DNA of 64,000 nt from positions 6,034,001 through 6,098,000 of the forward strand of contig JAGUCH010000006.1 of NCBI GenBank assembly GCA_019096065.1. Direction: 5' to 3'. Made by a program: the position numbers and the translations under genes. The notes under the pieces are model-generated. The model saw only the letters and a list, made by a program, of their open reading frames with translations, did not search any database and was not told the origin of the DNA. Position 1 is the stretch's first letter. The number at the start of each line of letters is the position of its first letter. The DNA is from Paracyclopina nana. Lineage: Eukaryota > Arthropoda > Copepoda > Cyclopoida > Cyclopettidae. Shown piece after piece: positions 14,359 to 25,006 of the stretch.

Positions 14359-14853
14359 TAGAGGTGTATCGGGCTCAGGCCCGAGCCCGAAAGCCCGATA
14401 CCAATTTCTGGCCCGAGCTAAATAAGACCCCAGCCCGAGCCCGACTCGGGCCGATTTTCAGAAAGCCCGAAAAAGCCCGAAGTCATTTTCAAACAGCCCG
14501 AAATGACTTTAATGACATTTTTTTTTACATTCAAAACTTGTTCAAAATCAGAAAAACAATATCTCTAGATTATGAGCTTAAATATTGAGTTTAATTGCTA
14601 AGTATCCCTGCTTTTGCATAACCTTTAGTAATTGAGGTGAATTTCTTAACAAAAAAGTGATTTTTATTCAGATTTTCTCAGGAAAAATTGTAAATTTCAT
14701 CTCGGCCCGAAAAGCCCGTTACATTTTTTGACTGGCCCGAAAAAGCCCGAAGCCTGAAAAAAAAGTTCAGGCCCGGCCCGACCCGACCCGAGTCATTTTT
14801 GGAAAGCCCGAGCCCGACCCGAGCCCGACTTTTTCTGGCCCGATACACCTCTA
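14359..14853. mobile_element. hAT-type MITE with GCCCGA subterminal repeats
   Basis: A 495-bp element bounded by perfect 16-bp terminal inverted repeats, TAGAGGTGTATCGGGC at the left and its reverse complement at the right. The 8-bp direct repeat ACTAGCGT flanks it at 14351-14358 and 14854-14861. An 8-bp target duplication with a TAGAG-type end is typical of the hAT superfamily. Both subterminal regions carry many copies of GCCCGA/GCCCGAG, the kind of repeat that hAT transposases bind. The AT-rich centre has no transposase, so the element is non-autonomous. The exact flanking duplication suggests a fairly recent insertion. Confidence 0.88.
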
Positions 14854-15439
14854 ACTAGCGTAAAGTTTACTCTGCGGCCTGGCTCGCGCGATTCAGACCA
14901 GTGTGCACGCGTCGGCTGAAGGCTGCCATCGTGATGAGCAGCAGCGCTACCAGACATTTCGCAAAATCACTGCAAAACCTCAATATCAACCAATCGCTGG
15001 CCTAAATTACCTTTAAATTGCAAATTTTAAATTGCCGCGCGCCCCAAAGTGGCTGATTCATAAAATGCATCCGGGGACTTTTTGAGAGCGTCATCTGGTA
15101 GCGCTGCTTCAAATGCACCCGCCTCGCGGCACACTGGGCCTAGATGCGACTAATCTGCCCTTTTTTGCGGATATCGAAAATAGGGATTTTTTGCTTTTTT
15201 GAACTTTCTTACGGCACTGAAATGCCATTTTAAAAGGAATTAGCTTGCAAAGTACTTTGAAAATTGTGCAGTTTACATGCTTGGATGAATTTTTCATTGG
15301 CCTGAATTTATGCTGAATTTGTGCTGAGGTAGCGCGACATTTTTTGGCCAGTCTCGAAATCTGTCGACTATTTCTGCTGACTTTTTTTATGGTGGTGTGG
15401 TCAATTGAATTTCGCATCAGTCTTCTCCAAAGGCCAGCG

Positions 15440-18400
15440 ATGGCAGGAGCTTACTTGATGCTTTTTTGGCCTTTGACATTTTCGGGCGTCAACGCGCAGG
15501 GCCTTACCCACAGCCACGTAAGCCTGCTTTCAAAATTCAAAAGTGAAAGTTAAATTGCCGCCTTACACCAAGAGCAAATATTTGCCCTTCTTAAACACTT
15601 TCCTTTACAGCCTTTATTTTAAAGATATTTATTAAAATTCCATCCTCTTCTTTGAGCCAAAATTGCGCTTTCCAAAAGCCATTTGGGAATTCCCACAAGC
15701 TTGTCAGCCTTGTAATAATGCAATTTCGACTCTCAGTTGATTTTCTCATTTTTTTAAAGCCTGCCTTGCCTTTGGGATATCCTTGCTCAGCTGTACCCGA
15801 CCAGAAATTGATGCCCCTGGAGAGCCATTGTTTCCCCAATAAAACATGCACTGAAAAGGACAAATTCAGCCGATACAGTAAAATCGACGGACTTTGCAAT
15901 AACCTGAAAAATCCAACTCAAGGCGCGTCTGGAACGGATTTCTTTCATTTAGTGGAAAAAAGTAAGCTTTTTTCCTTGACCTTGGCAGCTTTTCGAAAAG
16001 AAAGCTTCATTATTATTTTTGTTTTGCTACCAGTCGACCACAATAAGTGCAAATTTGTATGAAGCTAAACGATATTTGCCACCTTTTACCTTTTTCATAT
16101 CAGCTTAGAACAATCTAGCTACATGCATATGGCTTGAATGGGTTTTTTTTAGAAAAGCTAGCTTCAAAACAGTTGTGATTCAATTTGATGCATCAATGGC
16201 CCTTTAATGACTAATTAACGCTCAGATAGGATCATAACACACTTGTGAAAAGGATGGTGGTTTTCGAAAAAAGGTGGTTTTCCTAAAAACACGTTTTTAA
16301 AGATCTTACAAAACGGTTTTACAGAGGTTTATTTTGTAGGCTAATCTCTTGATATAACAACGAGGCATTTAGGCTTTCTTTGCTAAGTAGCAATTAGCCA
16401 AAAATAGGGCTATTTTTCCTTGCTTTACAAACTCTCACTTAATGACTTCATTTTGAAAATGCCCTTTTTAGTAAGCTAGGTGGCGCTTTTAATCAAGCTG
16501 GCTGCGCCGCGAATCGGCAGTTTAGTTAAGGAAATCCCCTTTTAATAGTGGCTAAATATGGTTTCTTTCTTGAATTACAAAAGCAATTTCCTCTTTTCAT
16601 TTAAACTTTCTCCAGACTTGGTCACTTAACAATAAAAGGATTTTTCATTAATTTACCCATGAAAGTTTTTCTCTACTTGGTGGCGCTTTTTTTTCTTTTA
16701 TATACTGTAATACGATTTCCTCGTGTTATAATTCAGTTTACCGATCCGACTCAGCTCTTTTATATCACAGTTCTTTCTAAGCAATTTGGGGGATATTAAA
16801 TACTTAACGTCCCTGGAATCAAATTTGAGGGATTTTAAGTAATTTTTAAAATGCCCCTAATATTCCATGAAACTAATCAACATTTCAAAGAAGTTAGAAA
16901 AAAGAGAGAATCATCCAAGATTTGAACCTCAGCCAGTTGGATCAGCATTCCAATACTCTTGCCACTGAGCTATGGTGACACCATGAAAATTGCATGCTAT
17001 GTATAGGACTAAAACATAATTTAAGTCAGATAAAGAAACAAAAAAAATTGAGGAATGACTGGGGTTTGAACCCTAGACTGCGGAATCAAGAGCCAAGCCC
17101 TCTAACCACTATGCCATAGGTGCAATTCACATAAAATGCAATTTAAAAGTCTATTTTATTGCTCTCAAACCACTGGATGCTAGCTGATGAGAGCCAGTGA
17201 TACATAGCATAAAAACCGAGCAGCATTTTCTAGGGCATGGGGCAGGCCGGTAACTTCATTAAAACACTCGAAAATCGTATTACAGTATATAAAATTGTAT
17301 ATTTTGAGCTGGGGCACGTAAAATTGGGTCATTAAATAGCTGACCTCGGATTTTAAAATGGAAAAACACTCGTACAATTACAGCCCTCGCAGGCTCGGGC
17401 TAGTAAAGCTGTACTCGAGTTTTCCCATTTTAAAATCCTCGCTCAGCTATTTAATGACCCTACTTTACGTGCCCCAGCTCGAAATAAATAACTATTTTTC
17501 GCTTGTTGGGCTGCACGGCAGGCGGGCCGGGCCGGCTGGTAGAAAATTGAGAAGCGCGCCCCCTGGTGGGAAAATGCCAAAATAAGAAAAACAAAATATA
17601 TTTTTTCCCTATAGGATTTATTAGACCCCCTGGAGCTGACATGAAGTTCTACCTTGAAGAAAATGGCCGACCTCTACCAAATGCCAGATCAGTGAGCACA
17701 GCCGTACACGGCCACGTTGAGGACGACCTCCCGGCCTCGGAAAACAGCCTCTTAGTCATGCAATTCGGCCAGCTGCTAGACCACGACCTCACCCTCACAG
17801 CCGAGGCGGATTTATGCCACAAAAAGTGTGGGGAAAAGCCGATTGCTTGCTGCGATTACTTCCTAGGCCTCAATAATTACACAGCTGAGCAAAGGCCAGT
17901 GGAATGTTGGCCTATTCCAATTCCAGCTGATGATCCGGTTTTCAAAGGCCCAAACGCACCCAAATGCCTGGAATTCAAAAGGTCGCAAAAGTCAGCGTGC
18001 CGGTCAGAGAGGTTTGGTGGGCGGAGCTATGAGCTGTTCAATGAGGTCACTCATTACCTGGACGCCTCAAGTGTCTATGGTTCGAATCCTGGTAGCCTTG
18101 AAATTCTCAGGCAAGGCCTGCATGGGGCCCTGGATGGGCAGAATGACAGAGAGGCCTTTATGCTGCCAGATGAGGTGCAGAGGTGTGCTGAAGACCACAA
18201 GGGAGCCTTCATAGCTGGGGATGTGAGGGTGAATGAGAATCCAGGATTGGCAGCGATGCATACCCTGTTTGCCAGAGAGCATAACCGGTTGGCTGGCCAA
18301 ATCAAGGCCATGGCCAGACACAAAAATGATGAGAGCATCATGTACGAGGCCAGACGTTATGTCATTGCACAGATGCAAAATATTGCCTACAAAGAATTCC

Positions 18401-20038
18401 TACCTTCAGTGCTGCCATCTGATGCCATCCAAAGGTAATATGTGATGTTCATCATTTTTCTCTTTGATGGATTGTAGTTGCAAACTTAAAGTTGTTTTCT
18501 TTTTTGCCAATTTGGATTTCAGTTTCCTTGACTATAAAACTGAAAATTAACCAGAGGCTTAAAATCTTTCTAAATACAAATTCTTTTGGGCATTCATCAT
18601 TATGGAATGTGATTATTTTTCACTTTTTGAAGAAGTGCTGATTGCTGTTAAAAAATTCTTATCTGCTGACGTAGATGAACACCCTATCGAGTTACGCTAG
18701 ATTTTTCCATTCTCAGTGTTCCAAATATTGGTTGTCAAGTCGATTACACCAAAGAGAAAGCCCTTTCATTTCCTCCAAGCTGAGCTACTATAATTGCTGA
18801 TGCAACTTGATTTTCCTTTCAACCTGAACAAGAAAAAGCCTCATTGCTGAAATTAGCTAGCCTTCACTTTTGATACGACTTCTTCAAAGTTGATTTCTTT
18901 ACTTTTCATTGGCGTTTTTAGGTACGATTTGAGAGTGGATGAGGATAGCACTTACGATGAGAGCGTGCAAGCTGTCATTTTTGTGGAATTTAGCACAGCA
19001 GCCTTTCGATTTGGACACACCCTTGTCTCGAGCCTCATCCAATTATACAGAAATTACACCGAAGAGAGGCTAGACGAGCACTTCTTCAACACGGACCCAA
19101 TCCGAAACTCTCCCAAAATGGGAGAACTATTCTACAAGTAGAAAGAAAATGACCAAAATTATATTTCTATTAATTTTTATGAACATTTTGTAGCATGGCC
19201 ACCAGAAAGGCTCATCGTATTGACAGTGCCATAACTGATGCTCTGCGAAATCGATTATTCAGAGACTTGGATAAGCCTTTCGGCTCAGATTTGGCCAGCC
19301 TGAATATTCACAGGGGTCGAGACCACCGAATGGGCTCCTACAACCAGGTGAGGATCGAGTGTGGACTCAAGGCTCTGCCAGACACCTTTGCAGTTGAGGC
19401 TGAGAGGCCCAAAGAGTTCTCAGCTGTTGCCTGGGCCAGGCTGAGAAGCGTCTATGAGATTCCTGGCCTGATTGAGTTATTCCCAGGAGGCCTGTCAGAA
19501 ACGCCTCAAGAGCCAGGAAAACTTGGGCCTGTCTTCTCATGCATCATTGGTAATTTTAACATCTTTTTCATCACATAATTTTCGTGAGCCCTTCAAAAAG
19601 CCCAAAACTCCTCAAGAAAATGTAAAAGAAAAAAAAATTGGGAAAGAAGATGGCTTTCTAATAGATGGGTTTCTAAGAAGAATTTTTCACAGTCAAGGAC
19701 ATTGATTTCATTGAAATTTCTCGCATTTTCAAGGCCGACAGTTCCGAAACTTGAAGCTTGGAGATCGATACTTCTTCACCCACCAAAACAACGTCCACGA
19801 GGAGGCCAAATTCTGCCGATCCGACCTTGAGCTGCTCAAAAAGAGGACCATGAGGGACATCATTTGTGACAACACTGATGTCAGTGAACTCCCCAGATCT
19901 GCTTTTCGTGCCAACGAGCCCATTGTGAGTTGTAATGAGGGGAGAGCCAAGCTGGAGCCTCAAGATTTGTGCCTTTTTGGGGCCTCTCTGCAAGCAAGGG
20001 ATTTGAAGCCTCCTGGGTTTCTGCCTCAAAGTATGTAG
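15440..20038 (+). CDS. secreted animal haem peroxidase (chorion-peroxidase/peroxinectin-type)
   Basis: Exons 15440-15517, 15760-15961, 17615-18434, 18922-19137, 19194-19549 and 19734-20038 join in phase to 658 aa. A signal peptide ends near VNAQ. The substrate-side hallmark YSKIDGLCNNLKNP precedes the catalytic domain. The distal histidine lies in GQLLDHDLT (about residue 150), the calcium-site run is LDASSVYGS, then come FAREHNRLA and the proximal histidine in AFRFGHTLV (about residue 399). NIHRGRDH and PVFSCIIG are further family landmarks. Length and motif order fit the animal haem peroxidase family, which uses H2O2 to oxidise phenolic or halide substrates outside the cell, for example in eggshell or cuticle cross-linking. 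All key haem residues are present, so it should be active. The 1.65-kb intron 2 holds tRNA-like sequences and a foldback repeat. Which paralogue it is cannot be told by eye. Confidence 0.9.
16908..16979 (-). ncRNA. tRNA-like sequence (degenerate), possible SINE head
   Basis: Read on the minus strand, it has an A-box (TAGCTCAGTGG) and a B-box-like GGTTCAAATC. Between them is a perfect 5-bp anticodon stem (TTGGA/TCCAA) with a 7-nt loop presenting GCT. The acceptor stem pairs poorly (two or so of seven pairs), so a functional tRNA-Ser is unlikely. A tRNA pseudogene or the head of a tRNA-derived SINE fits better. It lies inside the peroxidase intron. Confidence 0.45.
17051..17121 (-). ncRNA. second tRNA-like sequence, same strand
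   Basis: On the minus strand, TGGCATAGTGGTTAGAG resembles a tRNA D-arm/A-box. TAGGGTTCAAACCCC is a good B-box/T-arm with three G-C pairs. The anticodon stem is not convincing. It lies 70 bp from the first tRNA-like copy in the same orientation, which suggests a dimeric tRNA-derived retroelement rather than two genes. Confidence 0.4.
17306..17480. repeat. foldback (inverted-repeat) element in peroxidase intron 2
   Basis: Two arms of about 80 bp form a long inverted repeat around a loop of roughly ten bases. The outer ends GAGCTGGGGCACGTAAA and TTTACGTGCCCCAGCTC match exactly, and GGTCATTAAATAGCTGA recurs inverted within the arms. It has the form of a small foldback MITE with no coding capacity. 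No clear target duplication was seen. Confidence 0.7.
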
Positions 20039-20819
20039 TGCTATACTTTTTTATTAACTCCTTAGGTCATTTGGCTGAGACCACACCACAGCTTTTTTGT
20101 TGTGCAATGTCAAAAGTAAAACAGACTGGCTTCCATAGTGCTGGTGAAAGCCAGACAACTTTCTCCTTTTCATCTTGTCATAATAAGCCAACATAAGAAA
20201 AACATGAGTCAAAAGCAATTTTGAGGATCCTTTCACAATGAAAGGCTCAAATACTGGGAGAAGAGTTGCTTTTTTCAGCTTTGCTATGTTATGCAAAAAG
20301 CTGTATTTTGCAATTGTAAGGACACTTTATTTTATAAGTTTCAGCCCTAAATCTAGAAGCTGAGCAGATTTGTTGGGATTTACGAAACGGTTGAATCCCT
20401 CATATTAGGCCAATTTCATGGAAAACATCATGAATGTGTGTACTTGTAGTAACAAATGAGGTAGAGTCAATACACATTGCCTGTTTCTTCCTTGGAAGCA
20501 GTGGGTAAACATTTATTTTAATCCTGTGCACTGCTATTTTTAGTTGGGGAAAGCCAGACCTCTCTCTCTCTCTCTCCATATTTCCGCCGTAGTTAAACTC
20601 ACTTTGCTGCGTAGTAGCAGGTGTTTTGCAAATGCTCTTATTGTTACATCAAAACTTTAGTAAAGACTTCCTTTTTTTGTAAAATGAAACCCTAATTTTG
20701 ATGATGCTTTTTCTGAATAATAAAACTCAATTCTAGCTCATACTGCTTTCTTGACATTTGTCTGAGATTAGACAAGTTTCTCAATAAATGATTTAACACA
20801 TGATCTTTTAAAAGAGAAA

Positions 20820-21901
20820 TTGATTTCAGGTAAAGCTTCTGATCTTGCATTGGTCATTGGTGGCGGCTTCAATGGAAGCTCAATTCTGGACTCAGTGGAA
20901 GCATACTCTCCCGATGGGAGGTGCAATTTTTTGCTGCCAAATCTCCCCTTGCCAATCTATGGAGGTGCTCTCTTCTTCATGAATGAAAAGCTGTACTCGT
21001 GTGGAGGAAGTCCAGGCCTCTCTGGAAGTCTTTGCTATGTCCTGTCAAAGGACAGCCAAAATAAATGGGAAAGTCAGTCTGGCCTTACTCTCAATCAGCC
21101 CAGAATTATGGGAGCTTCCACAATCAATTCTGATGGAGTTGTTTATTTTAGGTAAGCAAAGGTTGAGTGATTTCTTTCAGCAAGCATTGCGTTGATAACA
21201 ATGTTTTTTTAGTGGAGGCTATGGTGCCAATTCATCCATTGAATATTTGGACCAATTCAGGAAAACCTGGAACATTGTGGAAGGCATTGAAGGCATTAGG
21301 CATTGTTTGGTAGCCTTAGACCAAGGCAAACTGGTTTTGATTGGAGGCTACGGAAAAGGAAACAAAGTGGCCATGTTTGATCCCATTCTGGAGAAATGGC
21401 AGGCGTTACCAGACATCAATGTGTACAGTGACAGGTGAAAATGGCCAATTTCTCTTGAAACATGCCTATTTGTGAATGGATATTAATTTTGCAGGCATTC
21501 TTGTGCTTTGTTGCCAAAAAGGGAGGGAAATGACCATGACAGAATTCTGGTTGTCAGCCAATTGTACAATGCTTTCATTTATGACGTTCAAAGTGGAAAA
21601 ACAACTGCAGCTGGTACAAAGTCATTATTTTTTGTAATTATGGTAATTTTGCAATGATACTTGTCAAATTTCAGGGCCTCCCTACTTCAAAAGAGGATTT
21701 GCCAGCTTGAAGTCAATTGGAAACAGGATTTATGCCATTGGAGGTGATTTCAATACTGACATTGTGGAAGTCTTCAATGAGAACTCCTTGAGCTTTGAGA
21801 CCATTTCACCCAAGCTGATTGTGGGAAGGTCACGATTTGCCATAACTGCAGTTACCAAAAGTTTCCTACGTCAATTGGGTTACACCTCTTGTTTGAACTA
21901 G
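20820..21901 (+). CDS. kelch-repeat beta-propeller protein
   Basis: Exons 20820-21151, 21213-21434, 21495-21613 and 21675-21901 join in phase to 299 aa. Kelch-type blades are visible as paired glycines followed by Tyr/Trp spacing: LVIGGGFNGSSILDSVEAY, LYSCGGSPG, VYFSGGYGANSSIEYLDQF, LVLIGGYGKGNKVAMFD and IYAIGGDFNTDIVEVFNE. These are enough for a five- or six-bladed propeller. There is no BTB or BACK domain, so this is a kelch-only protein, probably a binding scaffold with an unknown partner. The Met at 20820 overlaps a good acceptor (TTTCAG before 20829), so a 5' exon, possibly with a signal peptide, may have been missed. Confidence 0.75.
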
Positions 21902-23079
21902 CTGAAATAATACTTCATTTCCTAAATTCATGAAATTAAGCTTTGAAAAATGAAAAATAAATATTTATCTTACTTAGAACTTGGCAAACGTACTTTCAAA
22001 TGTTCTTCTACTAGTTGCTAACCACTTTAATGAATCGAATTCAAGAAAGCACTTATGCTTATCACCATCAGCACACAATTTTGCTGTAACTTAGCAAAAG
22101 TGAATTTGTGCTTTTCTAGAGAAAATCTACTCACATGAAGATTAACCTTTAGTCACATGGATGCACATAGCATAAAATATAGAGAGGATTTGGCATAAAT
22201 TGTTCGGTTTCCAATGTCAAGGTGTGGTTGAACAGAGGTAATTTCCATGAAGCAAAAAAGGCTTTTTTGCCATTATTTTGCCTTGCTATGTTGCACATGC
22301 AACTCTTGACAATCATTCTCTATATATGAAGTAGGAAGTTCTCTATACGCATCACCTCATTTGATTTTCAGATACTTGAATCATTTCTACATTGTCACAG
22401 CATGTATCTTTATTGTGTTGTGCCTTATAACAGGCATTATGTGACACACGCGAATTTGCCATCATGTATTGCATTCATTGCCAAGAGTACAGCTTATTTT
22501 CTTTGCAAATAGTCATCAGGTCTTTTAGTACATTATTACAATCGTCACACAAGAGAGCATAAAGTAAAAAAAGTGGATCAAATGAGCTGTTCATGTGCAA
22601 AAGGAAAATCTGCATGAAAAGAAATTGTTTCCTTCATTGCACAAGTTCACTTTTCATAGATAACAACACAATTGTTAGATGTTAGACCAAGTCTCATTTT
22701 ATGTTATCTGACTTAGAGAAGAACATGTTTGTCAAAACATGCTTATAATATTTGAATCCAAAATATTCATGACTATACTTACTTACTTAAGGAGAATGTA
22801 CTATTATAGTATTACAAATATCACCTTAGATTATTACCAGAACAATATGGTAGTAATTTGAATCATGCATGAAATTCAGAATCAACTAGTTCACTCTTTT
22901 TCTTTGCCCAGTGAGCAAATATTGCCAAGAAAAGGAGGGCCCAACATAGTACCTTGTGTTTATGTTATAACAATTAGGTGGGTGTGTGATCTAAGGCCTT
23001 TGAATCATTTATAGCTGACACCAGTTCTAAAAGGCTTCAATGTTTGAAATAGCTTTTACTGCTGTCAGTTAAGGTTAAA
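21902..23079. other. intergenic
   Basis: AT-rich spacer between the kelch gene and the channel gene. It holds AATAAATATTTATC just after the kelch stop (a likely poly(A) signal) and nothing else recognisable. Confidence 0.5.
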
Positions 23080-24981
23080 ATGCCTCTAAAGGCAGAGCCT
23101 AAAAGTGTTTTAAATTGGTACTTGGAGTTTACTAGTGTTGGAGGTTTGACACAAGTTGTAGCCTCTCAAGACCAATTCTGGAAAAAGTTTTGGACTTTAC
23201 TAACTTTGATTGGAACTGGAATGACCATATGGTCAGTTTGGCTCACTTTTGATGACCTCATGCAGTTCAGAGTGACCACAGATATCACTATAAGTCGCAA
23301 TTACACCATCAAATTTCCTGTAGTCACCATTTGCAATGCCAACAGAGTTCATTGTGGAAACTTGCATTCTGTTTTAGAAGCATGTGATAAAGTAAGGAGT
23401 AATAAAACTTGAAATATTTAAATAAGAGAATTTTTTTTTTCAGAATGAGACATGTTTTGGCTCAAGAATGAACATTTTGTGCTCATTATTTGAGCTTACT
23501 GGATGCAATGTAAGTGTGACACAAGCCGAAATTTTCCAATATGAAAATTTAACTAGTGATTTGAGCATCTGCCGTGGAAAAGTCTTTTCTGAAATTAAAG
23601 AGTTACACACTAGCTTGAACCAAGTTGACTTGGATGAAGCTTTCTTCAAAACTTATTTAAATTTGACCAGGGTAAAACATGAATTGTAAACAATTGCTTA
23701 AGTTACAATATCATAATTTTAGGATGAGATACTCAGTATTGCTCACTCACCTGAAAAGATGATCAAAGATTGTACTTTTGCTGGTAACCCTGAAAACTCA
23801 GCTTGCCAAGAACTGAAAAGTACCAAAGCTAAAGTGGTGACCTCGCCAAGGTAAAAAAAATTAGTCAATTAATAAAGATTTAAATATTTTAAATATTTTT
23901 TGTGCTGCAAAGGCTTGGAGTTTGCTACATGTACAATTTTGGTACTGGTTTAGATCCAATAGGTTATTTAACAACAAATGGAGATGGACCAGATTATGGA
24001 CTCAGCCTGACAATTGACATAGAATCAGGCTATTACATGAGGTATGGCATGTCCACTTCAGATGGTGTGAGCATTGTTTTGGCTCAGCAAAATCAGCTGC
24101 CAAATGTGCTGTCCAGCCCTTTGAAAATAGCTCCCAGTACTGAGACAGACATTGTCATGACCCCAGTTGAGATAACTCGCATTGAGTCACCTTACACAAG
24201 CAAATGTGTCACTAAGTACTCAGATGAAATGAAGAAGAAATTGCCAGAAAACCTAGCCTACTCTGAGGCCACCTGTAAGAACATTTGCATGTCCCAGCAG
24301 GTCAGGTTGGCCTGCAATTGCTCTGACCCTTTGCTGTATGAAGCTAGAATTGATTCTGTTTACAATGGCAAGAGATTTTGCTCCACAAAGTATTCTGATG
24401 CTGAAAGGAAATGTGCTGATTCAGCATCTCAAAATATTTCACATTCTGACAAGTCTTGCACATGTGGTCAATCTTGCAACACCTTAATGTATCAGGTTGT
24501 ATTATCATCCAGAAAATGGTTTATTTAAAAGTATTTCCTTAAAACTTTACAACTTTTTTTAGATAGCTGTATCCCATACAAGATGGCCTTCTGAAAAATA
24601 TTGGAGCATCATTGCACAAAGGTTCAATGTGACTTATAAAAATCAACTTGTGACCTACAACAAAACCTTGCAAAAAGAACTGTCCGGGGAAGAACAAACA
24701 AATTATACAATCTTAAGGTCTACAGTGGCTGAAAACTACTTGAAAGTAACTTAATCTATATGTCTTCTTCATCTAGCATAATAAAATGTTTTACTTAGGT
24801 AAATGTCTACTTTGGAACCATGGCACTGGAATCCATAACAGAATCTAAGAAGTACTCATTTTACAGCTTTCTCTCAACTTTGGGGGGCTCCATGTCACTC
24901 TTTTTGGGCATTACATTTGTGACTGTTTTTGAGCTAATTGAACTGATTGTCCTACTTGTCATTCCATTAATAAAGAAGTAA
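23080..24981 (+). CDS. DEG/ENaC (pickpocket-like) amiloride-sensitive sodium channel subunit
   Basis: Exons 23080-23391, 23444-23671, 23723-23850, 23913-24495, 24563-24745 and 24799-24981 join in phase to 538 aa, a normal length for the family. A short cytosolic N-terminus leads into TM1 (FWTLLTLIGTGMTIWSVWLTF, ~35-57). The post-TM1 run is FPVVTICNANRVHC. A large Cys-rich ectodomain follows, including SEATCKNICMSQQVRLACNC and CGQSCNTLMYQ, the usual acid-sensing/finger cysteines. TM2 carries the selectivity-filter region GGSMSLFLGITFVTVFELIE. Family members form trimeric sodium channels gated by ligands, acid or touch. Exon phases agree throughout. The gene converges on the minus-strand gene starting at 25007. 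It is annotated as a complete, apparently functional subunit; the gating stimulus is unknown. Confidence 0.92.
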
Positions 24982-25006
24982 TAGTGTAATTGCACCAAAT
25001 GTATTT

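Noticed and set aside
14939-15107. Inverted 15-mer AGCAGCGCTACCAGA / TCTGGTAGCGCTGCT flanking ~140 bp
   Set aside because: The repeat does not extend past the 15-mer and no target duplication was seen; may be chance or a common short genomic motif.
20563-20578. CT microsatellite
   Set aside because: An ordinary simple repeat in an intergenic spacer.
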